A DNA stretch of 64,000 nucleotides from Prevotella sp902465605 (GCA_902465605.1 CABQNT010000013.1:1-64000); one strand, 5' to 3'; positions 24,664 through 34,980 are shown, counted from the first letter of the stretch. A program made the numbers and translations. The notes: generated from the sequence alone by a model not told the origin.

Positions 24664-25731
24664 ATGGCCGAAGAAGCACAGGACATGACGTTGTTGGAAG
24701 ACGATGAGGAACAGCAACTTTATGAGCATTTCCGCATCGTGGTAGACAAAGGACAGGAGCCTTTGCGGGTGGACAAGTACATGTTTGAACGCCTGAAGCA
24801 CTCCAGTCGCAACCGCATTCAAAAGGCCGCGGACGCCGGATTCGTGCATGTAAACGACCAACCCGTGAAGAGCAACTACAAAGTTCGTCCTTTGGATGTC
24901 ATCACGCTGATGCTGGATGCGCCGCAACACGACCATACCATTGAGGCCGAAGACATTCCCTTGGACATCGTGTATGAAGATGCCGACCTCATGGTGGTTA
25001 ACAAAGCGCCCGGCATGGTGGTGCATCCGGGTGCCGGAAACTTTCACAGAACGCTGATTAACGCCGTGGCTTGGCACCTGAAAGACCTGACTTCGTTCGA
25101 TGCCAACGACCCCGCCGTGGGGCTTGTTCATCGCATCGACAAAGACACCAGCGGACTGTTGGTCATCGCCAAGACACCTGTTGCCAAGACAAAGCTTGGA
25201 CTTCAGTTCTTCAACAAGACCACTCACCGTAGCTACAACGCCTTGGTGTGGGGCAACTTCAACGAGGAGGAAGGGCGCATAGAGGGCAACATCGGACGAG
25301 ACCCGAGAGACAGGTTGCGCATGAACGTGTTTCCACCCGACAGTGAGATAGGCAAAAGCGCCGTTACACATTATCGCATACTCGAGCGTTTCGGCTATGT
25401 AACGCTCGTGGAATGCATCTTGGAAACGGGAAGAACGCATCAGATACGCGCCCACATGAAGCACATTGGGCACCCGCTGTTCGGCGATGAGCGATATGGT
25501 GGTACCGAAATTCTGCGCGGACAACGCAGCTCAACCTACAAAGCATTCATTCAAAACTGCTTCAAAGTGTGCAACCGACAAGCCTTGCACGCCAAGACAT
25601 TAGGATTTGTACACCCCACAACAGGCCGACAAATGGACTTTACCTCCGACTTGCCCAACGACATGCAGCAGCTCATCGACAAGTGGAGCATCTATGTTCA
25701 CGGCACTAACAACGATACTTTTGAAGAATAA
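24664..25731 (+). CDS. RluA-family 23S rRNA pseudouridine synthase (RluD-like)
   Basis: A 355-residue synthase. An S4 RNA-binding domain (about 30-95: RVDKYMFERLKHSSRNRIQKAADAGFV) precedes the catalytic domain with HRIDKDTSGLLVIAK, whose Asp is the catalytic nucleophile, and GRTHQIRAHM. RluD-type enzymes modify helix 69 of 23S rRNA. Position between the PASTA gene and ddl on one strand indicates an operon. The length and S4 domain favour RluD over RluA, but the exact target is inferred. Confidence 0.92.
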   Translation: MAEEAQDMTLLEDDEEQQLYEHFRIVVDKGQEPLRVDKYMFERLKHSSRNRIQKAADAGFVHVNDQPVKSNYKVRPLDVITLMLDAPQHDHTIEAEDIPLDIVYEDADLMVVNKAPGMVVHPGAGNFHRTLINAVAWHLKDLTSFDANDPAVGLVHRIDKDTSGLLVIAKTPVAKTKLGLQFFNKTTHRSYNALVWGNFNEEEGRIEGNIGRDPRDRLRMNVFPPDSEIGKSAVTHYRILERFGYVTLVECILETGRTHQIRAHMKHIGHPLFGDERYGGTEILRGQRSSTYKAFIQNCFKVCNRQALHAKTLGFVHPTTGRQMDFTSDLPNDMQQLIDKWSIYVHGTNNDTFEE

Positions 25732-25750
25732 ACAAAAAAATAAATCATCT

Positions 25751-26752
25751 ATGAATGATCTGAAACGTAACATTGCCATCGTTTGCGGTGGCGATTCATC
25801 AGAATACGACGTATCCATACGTTCGGCACAAGGCCTCTATTCGTTTTTCGACAAAGAGCGATACAATGTCTACATCGTCACCATCAAGGGACAAGACTGG
25901 AACGTTTGCTTTGACAACGGCGACACGGCCAGCATCGACAAAAACGACTTCTCGTTCGTGAAAGAAGGCGAAGCCGTGCTTTTCGACTACGCCTACATCA
26001 CCATTCACGGCACCCCAGGTGAGAATGGCATCCTGCAAGGCTACTTTGAGCTGTTGCACATACCCTACTCTACCAGCGGTGTATTGGTGGAAGCAATGAC
26101 CTTCAACAAGTACGTATTGAACAACTACCTCGCTGCATTCGGCGTCAAAGTGGCCAAAAGTATGTTGGTGAAACGTGGGGAAGAGGACAAACTCTGCGAG
26201 CAGGAGGTGCAAGATGCCCTTGGCATGCCCTGCTTCGTCAAGCCTGTCGCTGACGGTTCGAGCTTCGGAGTGACCAAAGTGAAGAACACAGACCAGCTGG
26301 CTCCGGCTTTGCGCAGGGCCTTCATGGAGAGCGACACGGCCATGATTGAGCATTTCATGGATGGAACCGAACTGTCCATCGGCTGCTACAAGACCCGCGA
26401 GAAGAGCGTGGTGTTCCCTGCAACAGAGGTGGTGAGCAGCAACGAATTCTTCGACTACGACGCCAAATACAACGGACAGGTGCAGGAAATCACACCTGCC
26501 CGCATCTCTGAGCAAACGGCCAAGGAGGTTGCTGAGCAAACAAGTAAGATCTATGATATCCTACAATGCAACGGCATCATCCGCATCGACTACATCATCA
26601 CCAAGGACGAAGCGGGCCAAGACGTGGTGAACATGCTCGAGGTGAACACCACTCCGGGCATGACACCAACCAGCTTTATTCCACAACAGGTACGCGCTGC
26701 AGGTCTGAACATCACCGACGTGCTGACCGAAATCGTAGAAAATCAATTCTAA
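25751..26752 (+). CDS. ddl: D-alanine--D-alanine ligase
   Basis: A 333-residue ATP-grasp ligase starting at 25751 (MNDLKRNIAIVCGGDSSEYDVSIRS), 19 nt after the rluD stop; the longer frame upstream overlaps rluD and is not family-like. Motifs: the HGTPGENG substrate loop, CFVKPVADGSSFGVTKV in the ATP-grasp fold, and MLEVNTTPGMTPTSFIPQQ with the metal-binding Glu and Asn. It makes D-Ala-D-Ala for peptidoglycan in the cytoplasm. Confidence 0.96.
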   Translation: MNDLKRNIAIVCGGDSSEYDVSIRSAQGLYSFFDKERYNVYIVTIKGQDWNVCFDNGDTASIDKNDFSFVKEGEAVLFDYAYITIHGTPGENGILQGYFELLHIPYSTSGVLVEAMTFNKYVLNNYLAAFGVKVAKSMLVKRGEEDKLCEQEVQDALGMPCFVKPVADGSSFGVTKVKNTDQLAPALRRAFMESDTAMIEHFMDGTELSIGCYKTREKSVVFPATEVVSSNEFFDYDAKYNGQVQEITPARISEQTAKEVAEQTSKIYDILQCNGIIRIDYIITKDEAGQDVVNMLEVNTTPGMTPTSFIPQQVRAAGLNITDVLTEIVENQF

Positions 26753-26761
26753 CTCCTCATC

Positions 26762-27910
26762 ATGCATATCCCATCCGAATTCGACTCCATCCGTCCTTTC
26801 GAACCCGAAGAGCTGCCGAAAGTGTTCGATCGGCTGTTGGCCGACCCACAGTTTCAGCAGGTGTTGGCCTATCTTTATCCCAATGTGCCTTTGGATGCAA
26901 TTGCCAAACGGCTGCATGTCTGCAAGACGAACGTTGACTTTCAGAAGGCTTTCGCCTATGAGTTCTTAGAGAAGCTGTTGGCGCAGAAAGCCAAGAGTTG
27001 CGACATGGATGCCACAGCCATCAGCAATGAGCGCAACTACACGTTCATCAGCAACCACCGTGACATTGTTCTCGATTCGGGACTGTTGGCGAAACTGCTG
27101 ATAGACCACAACTTTCCGACCACCTGCGAGATTGCCATTGGCGACAACCTGCTGTCGCTACCATGGGTCAAAGACTTGGTGCGGGTCAACAAGGCCTTCA
27201 TCGTAGAGCGCAGTGTGTCGTTCCGAGAGATGCTTGCCACCAGCAAACGGCTCTCCGCATACATGCACTTTTCCATCGGAGAGAAGAAAGAAAACATCTG
27301 GATAGCACAGCGAGAGGGACGTGCGAAGGATTCTGACGACCGCACGGCAGAAAGCATATTGAAGATGATGGCCATGGGTGGAGAGGGCAACATCATCGAC
27401 CGACTGCAACAACTGCATCTAGTTCCGCTGACCATCTCGTACGAATACGACCCCTGCGACTACCTCAAAGCGGCCGAGTTCCAACTGAAGCGCGACAATC
27501 CTGACTGGCAAAAAGGACCGCAAGACGACATCGTGAGCATGCAAACGGGCATCATGGGCTACAAGGGACACATCCACTATCACTGTGCACCCTGCATTGA
27601 CGATTACCTCAGCACACTGGATGCCAACATGCCAAAGGCCGATTTGTACCGCATGATAGCCGCGCACATCGACCAAGAGATACACCGTAACTACCGCATC
27701 TATCCCAATAACTACGTCGCCTACGACCTGTTGGAAGGAAACAACGCTGCATCGAGCCACTACACCCCGCAGGACAAAGCTACGTTTGAGCAATATCTGT
27801 CGGACCAACTCGCCAAGATAGACATCCCCAACAAGGATGAAGCCTACCTGAGAGAGCGCATGCTCACGATGTATGCCAATCCCTTGAAAAACCATTTAGC
27901 CGCATGTTGA
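26762..27910 (+). CDS. PlsC-superfamily acyltransferase (1-acylglycerol-3-phosphate acyltransferase-like)
   Basis: A 382-residue protein. The region YTFISNHRDIVLDSGLLAKLL matches the acyltransferase active-site block, here HRDIVLD, slightly different in spacing from the classical HX4D; ERSVSFREMLATSKRL and WIAQREGRAKDS correspond to blocks II-III. No clear transmembrane segment is visible, so it may be peripheral. The N-terminal 100 residues are helical and specific to this Bacteroidales family. It begins 10 nt after ddl and overlaps the NigD-like gene by 7 bp. Lipid substrate is inferred. Confidence 0.8.
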   Translation: MHIPSEFDSIRPFEPEELPKVFDRLLADPQFQQVLAYLYPNVPLDAIAKRLHVCKTNVDFQKAFAYEFLEKLLAQKAKSCDMDATAISNERNYTFISNHRDIVLDSGLLAKLLIDHNFPTTCEIAIGDNLLSLPWVKDLVRVNKAFIVERSVSFREMLATSKRLSAYMHFSIGEKKENIWIAQREGRAKDSDDRTAESILKMMAMGGEGNIIDRLQQLHLVPLTISYEYDPCDYLKAAEFQLKRDNPDWQKGPQDDIVSMQTGIMGYKGHIHYHCAPCIDDYLSTLDANMPKADLYRMIAAHIDQEIHRNYRIYPNNYVAYDLLEGNNAASSHYTPQDKATFEQYLSDQLAKIDIPNKDEAYLRERMLTMYANPLKNHLAAC

Positions 27911-28557
27911 GAATCACTGCCCTCGCCTTGAGCGTTATAAGCCTGTTGGCAGCCTGCACCATCGACCCCTACGAGGCAGGCGACGGACAATACTCGTACC
28001 TCAAAGCCGAGATGGCAGACATGCACACCGCAGCCAAATGCAAGGTAGATTACGCCATGACGGACACCGATGAGAAGCTCACATTCAGTCCTCCCTTCAA
28101 CTGTCATTGGGCCACCACGCCCGACAGTACCTACCGAGCCATGCTCTACTATAAAAAATCACCTGACAAAACGGAAGGTAACACATGCGTCAAGGTGTGG
28201 GTGTTGCACCCCATGAAACCATCAAAGGACATCCCCACCGATCCCGTGAAGCTGCAAAGCTGCTGGCTAAGCCAAAACAAGAAGTACATCAACCTGCGCT
28301 TGGGCGTGATGTCTGGAAAGCCCAATGACGAGAAACAGAAGCAAAAAATTGGCATCGTGCTCAACAAGCAAGTGACACACGCCAATGGCAAAATGGCCAT
28401 TGACCTACAGCTGTTGCACAACCGCAACCACGTTCCTTCATATTACACCAACATCCTTTACATCAGTATACCCACGGCATCCTACAAATCCGGCGATTCC
28501 ATCCGTCTTAAAGTAAACACCTACCAGGGCATGGTGGAGAAAACTTTTGTTTTGTAA
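27904..28557 (+). CDS. NigD-like lipoprotein
   Basis: A 217-residue lipoprotein precursor with lipobox LLAAC (Cys at residue 18). The mature part is beta-rich and resembles the NigD-like family: an N-terminal strand region (DGQYSYLKAEMADMHTA) and a C-terminal domain ending GDSIRLKVNTYQGMVEKTFVL. NigD in Prevotella was named from a bacteriocin (nigrescin) locus, but the family is widespread with no defined role. It overlaps the acyltransferase gene, last in this rightward run. Confidence 0.8.
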   Translation: MLRITALALSVISLLAACTIDPYEAGDGQYSYLKAEMADMHTAAKCKVDYAMTDTDEKLTFSPPFNCHWATTPDSTYRAMLYYKKSPDKTEGNTCVKVWVLHPMKPSKDIPTDPVKLQSCWLSQNKKYINLRLGVMSGKPNDEKQKQKIGIVLNKQVTHANGKMAIDLQLLHNRNHVPSYYTNILYISIPTASYKSGDSIRLKVNTYQGMVEKTFVL

Positions 28558-28560
28558 ATA

Positions 28561-28650
28561 TTGAGCTCAGTTTCCAAAAGTAATGAGTTTAGCTGTCAAA
28601 GGCAATGAGTTTGGCATCCAAAGACATTGAGTTTAGCAGTCAAAGGCATT
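28561..28650. repeat. 22-bp-period array D (TTGAG core, four copies)
   Basis: GAGCTC/GAGTTT begins at 28563, 28585, 28607 and 28629, exactly every 22 bp. Rows read AATGAGTTTAGCTGTCAAAG and variants; the stretch CAAAGnCATTGAGTTTnGC is common to rows two to four. It lies in the convergent gap 28558-28829. Confidence 0.9.
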
Positions 28651-28829
28651 CATATTACAATATCTCCCTAACAGGTAACGTATTGAAGGAATCTGTACCT
28701 TTACTTTAGAACGAACATTGAAATCGTTCGAGTGGCCTCAACTCCTATGCGTTAGAACGGATATATGATGCCATTTCACAACAGCTCCATGCGAAGACTG
28801 TACGAGCATGGCCTGCGCTAACTGTACTG

Positions 28830-29729
28830 CTACTCCCTGACTTGCATCTCCACACGCTCTTTCATCACTTTGGTTGATTTGCCCATTTTGTACGAGTAGC
28901 ACAGTAAAAACACGTTCGTTTTCACCCCGTAAGTCTCCTCCACCTTAAAAATATTGGGGTACTTCGGATCATTGTCAATCTGTTGAACCTCGAGAGAACC
29001 ATAAGGCTTGATGGTCACCTTTCCGTCTTTGGCTACTGTGAGGATGAGAGAAGTTTTTCGAATCGCATCCTCTTGTGACACAAACGACTCTGTACCCGCC
29101 ACCATCCTCACACTATTGCTGGTCAGTGGAAACAAGGTTTTGTTGGCTGCGGTAACCATTCCATCGACCAGACCCGTCATGGTGTAGAGTGAAGAACCCC
29201 TGACTTGGGAGGCGAAATCGTTTTCCAAAACCACCTGATACAGAATAGTACTCTTTTCCGGATTGAGTTCTATGTCAGAAGCTGCTGTTGCTTTCAAAGA
29301 GATAAAATAGGTTGAATCGGGTGACAAGCCTTCCGGACGCAACTTAATCATGGTTCGCCCAGTAAGCTCTCCTGCCTTGATACGAATGGTATGATCGGGG
29401 ATATCGTATTGATTTGGCGACAGCGCCTTGGCATACATGGAAGCGTCAGCGTCAAAATTGCTATAATTGTAGTGTGCCAACGGCATAGGATCTTCTTCCA
29501 AGACAATTTGCATATCACGTGCCGGTGCATGTGTACCACCCACAGAAGCAGCAATATAGCCAATGACCTCTTTGTCATTGAGATGCACGACCTCTTGGAA
29601 CAAATTGTATTCACCACTGCTAATCAAGGCAATACGGTTCTTATACATCTCTCGTTCGAAAATCTCATTGTCGTTACATGAAACCAGCATTCCAAGCATG
29701 ACCAATAAGATGAGTGATTGATATTTCAT
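28830..29729 (-). CDS. DUF4361/BT_3987-type lipoprotein of the uptake operon
   Basis: A 299-residue lipoprotein precursor (lipobox MLVSC). Two beta-sandwich-like regions: residues about 25-160 with the BT_3987/DUF1735-like pattern (YNYSNFDADASMYAKALSPNQY, then IRIKAGELTGRTMIKLRPEGL), and a C-terminal DUF4361-like domain (RGSSLYTMTGLVDG to end). Proteins of this type sit on the cell surface next to SusC/SusD pairs and bind glycans. Last gene of the four-gene operon, 33 bp after susD. Confidence 0.85.
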   Translation of the reverse strand: MKYQSLILLVMLGMLVSCNDNEIFEREMYKNRIALISSGEYNLFQEVVHLNDKEVIGYIAASVGGTHAPARDMQIVLEEDPMPLAHYNYSNFDADASMYAKALSPNQYDIPDHTIRIKAGELTGRTMIKLRPEGLSPDSTYFISLKATAASDIELNPEKSTILYQVVLENDFASQVRGSSLYTMTGLVDGMVTAANKTLFPLTSNSVRMVAGTESFVSQEDAIRKTSLILTVAKDGKVTIKPYGSLEVQQIDNDPKYPNIFKVEETYGVKTNVFLLCYSYKMGKSTKVMKERVEMQVRE

Positions 29730-29762
29730 TGATATATTCCTCTTTATTTGTTAACTGATTAA

Positions 29763-31823
29763 TTAATTGTATCCGGGATTTTGATCCAAGGAAGGCAACC
29801 GTCGCATCTCCGTTCTGGGAAGAGGCAGCCAAATGAGTCGTTTGTCAAACACCCGGTTCATGAAAGTTGATGTTGATGGGATGGTACGTCGATAGTACGT
29901 TTCTCGAGTTGCACCATCAGGATTCATGCCTCGAATGGGTTCTCGCTCGGTTTCCTCGTATATACCCCAACGGCGGATGTCGTAATAACGACGATTTTCC
30001 CACAAGAACTCCACCATTCGCTCACGTTCGATGGCCGATTGCAAGGCGGCGGGGTTATCCAACTCTGACTGTCGCAGCCCAGGGAGGCCAGCACGATAAC
30101 GAACCAGATTGAACGCGTTCTTTATCTCGTCCGTATTCCTTGACAGCGCGTATTCTTTCTCTCCCAACTGCACCGTGTGTGTGGTAGTGAGGTTGTTGAG
30201 AGCTTCTGCGTATGACAGCAGTATCTCGGCATAACGGATGATAGGATAGGCCTTTGGCAAGCGGCGGGCTCCCGTACCTTGGATGGCATCGTATGGATGA
30301 ACCCACTTCTTAATCACATACCCCGTAATGGGATAGTTTGGCGAGGTTGCCGTGACTCCGCCACGCCCATCTTCGTCTTGATAATAATATTTGGCGGTAT
30401 GCATGTTGTTGGTAGTGCTAGAAAGTGCCTGCCATACAGCCTCGTTGAAGCCGATGGATGCATAGAAACGCATCTCCCGATTGTCGTACATTTTGTATAC
30501 ACCCGCATTCATGGGATAGCCGGAGAAATTCTTAGGCTGCTCTGTAAATAAATCATCAAAGGTTCCTCCCTGGGGCAAGTCAGATACGTTTTCAAAATAT
30601 GTGTCGCCCCTTGCTTCTTCCTTGGTACGACCGTCGTCCATCAAATAAGCGTCAACCACCTTTTGCGTGACCGCAAAACGTCCCCATCCACCGAGGCTTG
30701 GCGGAAAAGCACCTTGGTCGATATTAGTATTGAGATAACCTGTGTTGCGTCCCCAAATCAACTCTTTGTTGATGGCGGCAACGGCTTCGCCCGTGAAAAT
30801 ATCAGAGTAAGAATGCAAAGCATCAATGCCAGCCGCTCCTTCAGGATAAGGGCGATAGTAATTTGGGTCTGTTGTCACTCCCTCCGGAAGAGGCTTGGTA
30901 TCCTCATTGGCTGGCACGGTATAGAGCCGATAAATGCCCATATCCATCACGCGTTTACATGCCGCAGCAGCAACGGCCCACCGCTTCTCGTCGTAAGTTT
31001 GTGAAACGTAGTTCACCCCATCGGTAGAACGCTTCCACTGACCAAAGTACGAACGGGCCGCTTGACCGCCATTGAACAGTGGACTGGCATGTATCAACCG
31101 CAGGCGGGCAACCAACGCATAGGCAGCTCCCTTGGTGGGTCGGCCGAAGTTGAGCAAACCTACATCAACAGGCATCAGGTCGCCAGCCTTTTCCAATTCG
31201 GTACAAACATATTCCATGGCCTCATCATAGGTAGCTCGCGGACGATCGTAGTATTCAAGTTCCTCATTGGTGTTCACAATCTCATCGCCCAACAAGATGG
31301 GAGGTCCAAAGTCAACCAACAGGTTATAATAAGCATAGGCGCGAATAAAGCGGGTATACCCCTCGATACGAAGTCGATCTGTAGACGAAAGATCCTGGGG
31401 CTTGTCCAGATTTGCCAATATATTATTGGCCTTGCGGATAATCTTATAATAGTTGCGCCACTGGTTGAGTGGGGCCGAACCGCCTCCATAGTAATCGGGA
31501 GTAATCACATTGGCTGCGAATTCCATACCGTAATAGATGTTCGTGACACCAGTTCCCGTCAACACATTGAAACCTTCGTCGGCTGCCATGGGACCAGGGG
31601 TATAGTTGCTACGAACGGTATTTGACTCATCGACAAACATCGCTGCCGCACCCCACATATAGGCCTCAATGTAACGGGCGTTGACAAATGCGGAGTCGAT
31701 GTTGAACTCATCATCGAAGTAATTGTCTATATTGAGATAATCACTGCACGAGATGGTTGTCCAACAGGTCAAGACCATGACCAGGACTGTACCTATTTTA
31801 TTCTTTATTACTGACTTCATCAT
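29763..31823 (-). CDS. RagB/SusD family surface nutrient-binding lipoprotein (first pair)
   Basis: A 686-residue SusD homologue with lipobox TISC (Cys about residue 26). The TPR-rich SusD fold is shown by KIIRKANNILANLDKP, GYTRFIRAYAYYNLLVDFG, YDEAMEYVCTELEKAGDLMP and the C-terminal PIIRYAEILLSYAEALNN and ERMVEFLWENRRYYDIRRWG. It captures ligand above the SusC channel. At nearly 690 residues it is longer than many SusD proteins (500-600), with inserts around 300-450. Between susC (15 bp) and the DUF4361 gene. Confidence 0.95.
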   Translation of the reverse strand: MMKSVIKNKIGTVLVMVLTCWTTISCSDYLNIDNYFDDEFNIDSAFVNARYIEAYMWGAAAMFVDESNTVRSNYTPGPMAADEGFNVLTGTGVTNIYYGMEFAANVITPDYYGGGSAPLNQWRNYYKIIRKANNILANLDKPQDLSSTDRLRIEGYTRFIRAYAYYNLLVDFGPPILLGDEIVNTNEELEYYDRPRATYDEAMEYVCTELEKAGDLMPVDVGLLNFGRPTKGAAYALVARLRLIHASPLFNGGQAARSYFGQWKRSTDGVNYVSQTYDEKRWAVAAAACKRVMDMGIYRLYTVPANEDTKPLPEGVTTDPNYYRPYPEGAAGIDALHSYSDIFTGEAVAAINKELIWGRNTGYLNTNIDQGAFPPSLGGWGRFAVTQKVVDAYLMDDGRTKEEARGDTYFENVSDLPQGGTFDDLFTEQPKNFSGYPMNAGVYKMYDNREMRFYASIGFNEAVWQALSSTTNNMHTAKYYYQDEDGRGGVTATSPNYPITGYVIKKWVHPYDAIQGTGARRLPKAYPIIRYAEILLSYAEALNNLTTTHTVQLGEKEYALSRNTDEIKNAFNLVRYRAGLPGLRQSELDNPAALQSAIERERMVEFLWENRRYYDIRRWGIYEETEREPIRGMNPDGATRETYYRRTIPSTSTFMNRVFDKRLIWLPLPRTEMRRLPSLDQNPGYN

Positions 31824-31838
31824 TGTTATACATCTATA

Positions 31839-34800
31839 TTATAAATTTACATAAAGCTGCAGGGCATAGGTAGTAGGGATGGGATATTTACGTCCATTCC
31901 AAACGGCCTGCTCAGGATCGAAGATTTTCACCTTATCCCAAGTGAAGAGGTTTGTACCAATGAATTGTATGTCCAACGAGCCGATACCGATGTTCCTCAT
32001 GAACTTCGGACTGAGGTGATAGTTCAAGGTGATTTCTTGCAGGCGCAGATACCTCGAGTCGCCTTCCCAGAAAGTAGACAGCTGACTGTTGTTGGTGTTA
32101 TTTCCATATTGCAAACGTGGGAAACGCGCATGGGGATTTTCGGCCAACGATGGGTCTATGCCGTGTTCAAGGGCATACTCTCTTGGAATCCAACGATTGG
32201 CTGGATCGGCTGCCAGCGTCAGCACATTGCCTTCATTGCCTTGGAAGAATGGCATGTATCCCATGCCGTTGACCTCAGACTCGCCATGGACTCTGGTGGT
32301 TTGACCAACATAAAAGAAGGAGGTCTTTCCGGTTCCCTTGAACAAAAGACCCAGCGAAAAGTTCTTGTAACGCAACTCTGTACCAAAGCCATACATCACC
32401 AAGGGGTAGTTGCTATGCGTCAAAGGAACCTTGTCCATGGTAGTTATCACACCGTCACCATTGACATCTTTGTACTTGATGTCGCCAGGCATCACAACAC
32501 CAAAGCTCTGTTTAGGACTATACTTGATATCATCTTCATCTTTAAACAAACCGATTGCCTGATATCCGCGAATGGAATTATAGGGGAAACCGTTGTAGGC
32601 CAAATAAGGATATTCTTTGTAAACATCTTCCCAGTTCTGCACTTTGTTCTTTGAGTAAGTGAAATTACCGCGCAGGGTAAGACCAAAATCCTTGGTTAGG
32701 TTGGTAGAGTAACTGATGTTACCATCGGCCCCACAGCTCATCATCTTACCTACGTTGGCGTAGGGATTTGAGATTACACCGACATACTCGGGAACCTGGA
32801 CGCGCTGTTGGAAGATGCCATTACGCTGATCCTTGAAGATATCTACCACAAACTCGAGCTTGCTGCCAAACAACTTTCCTTCAACTCCTAAGTTTGACTT
32901 GATGGCTCGTTCCCATGCTAGGTTGTCGGCACCTATGCGTGTCTCGCCCAGTGTTTCTATTCCATTTAGCCCCCACACCTCGGCAGTACCTTCATGTACT
33001 TTGGTCAAGTAGGGGAAGCGTGTGCTCGTGATGCGGTCGTTACCCACCGTTCCATACGAGGCTCTGATTTTGAAATGATCCAGCCAAGGAAGATGCTCGC
33101 GCATGAATTCATAGTTAGTGGGCACCCATCCCAGGGCAATGGATGGAAAGAAACCATACTGCTTGCCAGGTTGGAAGTTTTCAGATCCCGTGTAACCAAA
33201 GTTGACATCAACCAGATAGGTGTCTCTGAAACCATAGGTGACACGTCCGGACACGCCCTGATATCTCAAAGGAATGGCTGACAGGTTGCTGGTGGCATCG
33301 TTCGAATCTTTTTCATCGCTGAGATAATAGTAAATCAACGCAGAGGTGCGATGGTCGTGACCAAAGATATGATTGTAATTCAACGTCGCTTCAAAGTGAT
33401 ATTTGCGATACTGGCTGGTAGACTTACTATACGAGGCTTTACGCTCTTGCACACGCTCTATGGTCATCAAGGTGCCATCATAGTTGCGGCCAATAGCCTG
33501 ATAAAGGGCGGGTTGGATGAATCTGCGCTCATGGAAGTAACTGTGAATGTCGTAGGCTCCCTGCATCTTGAATTTCAAACCTTTCAACACTTTCGACAAG
33601 TCTTGTGAGAGTGCCATGGTTATTTTTCCTTTAAACGACTGGTTGGATGCTCTGCCGGTACGATTGATCATGACCGATGGCGACGACTGGCTGTTGTTTC
33701 CCATGCCAGGATATTGCCCATTGCTGTAGACCGTAGGAATGGCCAAGGGCGTGAGGCGAGCCTGTGCATTCCAAATATACTCGGTATTGGCAATACCAGG
33801 TTGATCCAGCTGCGAATAATATCCGTCTGATCCGACGTAAAGAGTGGTTGTCTTGGTCAGGTTCAAGTCAAGGTTAATACGATAATTATAATTGGTATAA
33901 CCTACATTGGAAGCGTACGGACTGTCTTTCTGCACCTTATACGCCGCCGTTTCGTTGTTCAGTCCAAGACTGATGAAATAGCGAGCCACCTCACTACCTC
34001 CTCGCCCACTGGCATAATAGCTTTGCCGCCAGAAGTTCTTGTTCAATATTTGATCCTGCCAGTTCACGTTGGGATAGATGTCGTTGTCCAATCCATCCTG
34101 GATGATGTTCATCTCTTCTTCAGAGTACAGCGGCGAGTTGCCACGAACCACATTGGCCTCGTTGGCCAATTGAGCATACTCATAGGCCCCGAGATATTTG
34201 GGCAACCTATTGAGATGCGACAAGGTGACATTGGCACGACCCGTGATTTGTATGCGGTCAACGGTTCCCTTCTTGGTCGTCACCAACACCACGCCATTGG
34301 CTCCCCGCACGCCATATACGGCTGTGGCTGATGCGTCTTTCAACACCGAGAAGCTCTCAATATCGGCAGGGTCAATGGTATTGAGGTCGCCCTCCAAGCC
34401 ATCAATCAGCACCAGGGCCTTGCTGTTGGCACCAAAGGTACCGATGCCTCGAACCCAGAACTCCGACAAGTTCTTGCCTGGTTCTCCACTCGACTGCAGA
34501 GAGATAACTCCCGGGACACGACCTCCTAATAGATTGGTTATCGAGGCTGCCGGCGACTGCAACTGCTTCACATCCACGGTAGAGATAGCTCCCACATTGG
34601 TGATCTTTCGTTCTTTCGCACCCAAGCCCACAACCACAAACTCATCGAGACCAACACCTTGTTCCTTGAACTTGATTTGCAAGTTACTGACTGATTTCAC
34701 CGACACGTGTTCTACCGACTCGAAGCCAACGAACGAGAACACCAAATGGTCGCCGTATTCGACCTTGATTCTGAACTTTCCTTCCACATCAGACACCGTC

Positions 34801-34967
34801 CCCGCAGACGGTTTATCCTTGATGTACACCGAAGCACCTGGCAAGGGTTCACCGGTATCGTCCATCACCGTACCAGCAATGGTCAAAGTTTCTTTCTGTT
34901 GGGCAAACGTAACCACATGCCATAAGCACAATGGCAATAAAAGACAAATAATTCTAAGCAATTTCAT
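31839..34967 (-). CDS. SusC/RagA family TonB-linked outer-membrane receptor (first pair)
   Basis: A 1042-residue receptor starting at ATG 34967 (MKLLRIIC); the frame extends seven codons further to a TTG, which would overlap the previous gene. Order: signal peptide, carboxypeptidase-like regulatory domain (TVMDDTGEPLPGASVYIKD), plug (VVVGLGAKERKITNVGAIS, LIDGLEGDLNTIDPADIESF, SVLKDASATAVYGVRGANGV), then a 22-strand barrel ending in an aromatic strand (YALQLYVNL). It imports oligosaccharide or a similar ligand with TonB energy. It has 13 bp to the upstream TIG/NHL gene. Confidence 0.97.
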   Translation of the reverse strand: MKLLRIICLLLPLCLWHVVTFAQQKETLTIAGTVMDDTGEPLPGASVYIKDKPSAGTVSDVEGKFRIKVEYGDHLVFSFVGFESVEHVSVKSVSNLQIKFKEQGVGLDEFVVVGLGAKERKITNVGAISTVDVKQLQSPAASITNLLGGRVPGVISLQSSGEPGKNLSEFWVRGIGTFGANSKALVLIDGLEGDLNTIDPADIESFSVLKDASATAVYGVRGANGVVLVTTKKGTVDRIQITGRANVTLSHLNRLPKYLGAYEYAQLANEANVVRGNSPLYSEEEMNIIQDGLDNDIYPNVNWQDQILNKNFWRQSYYASGRGGSEVARYFISLGLNNETAAYKVQKDSPYASNVGYTNYNYRINLDLNLTKTTTLYVGSDGYYSQLDQPGIANTEYIWNAQARLTPLAIPTVYSNGQYPGMGNNSQSSPSVMINRTGRASNQSFKGKITMALSQDLSKVLKGLKFKMQGAYDIHSYFHERRFIQPALYQAIGRNYDGTLMTIERVQERKASYSKSTSQYRKYHFEATLNYNHIFGHDHRTSALIYYYLSDEKDSNDATSNLSAIPLRYQGVSGRVTYGFRDTYLVDVNFGYTGSENFQPGKQYGFFPSIALGWVPTNYEFMREHLPWLDHFKIRASYGTVGNDRITSTRFPYLTKVHEGTAEVWGLNGIETLGETRIGADNLAWERAIKSNLGVEGKLFGSKLEFVVDIFKDQRNGIFQQRVQVPEYVGVISNPYANVGKMMSCGADGNISYSTNLTKDFGLTLRGNFTYSKNKVQNWEDVYKEYPYLAYNGFPYNSIRGYQAIGLFKDEDDIKYSPKQSFGVVMPGDIKYKDVNGDGVITTMDKVPLTHSNYPLVMYGFGTELRYKNFSLGLLFKGTGKTSFFYVGQTTRVHGESEVNGMGYMPFFQGNEGNVLTLAADPANRWIPREYALEHGIDPSLAENPHARFPRLQYGNNTNNSQLSTFWEGDSRYLRLQEITLNYHLSPKFMRNIGIGSLDIQFIGTNLFTWDKVKIFDPEQAVWNGRKYPIPTTYALQLYVNL

Positions 34968-34980
34968 TTTCGGATGATCT

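Noticed and set aside
25607..25750. N-terminal extension of Ddl by 48 residues
   Set aside because: The extension overlaps rluD in another frame and is not family-like; the ATG at 25751 fits the family start.
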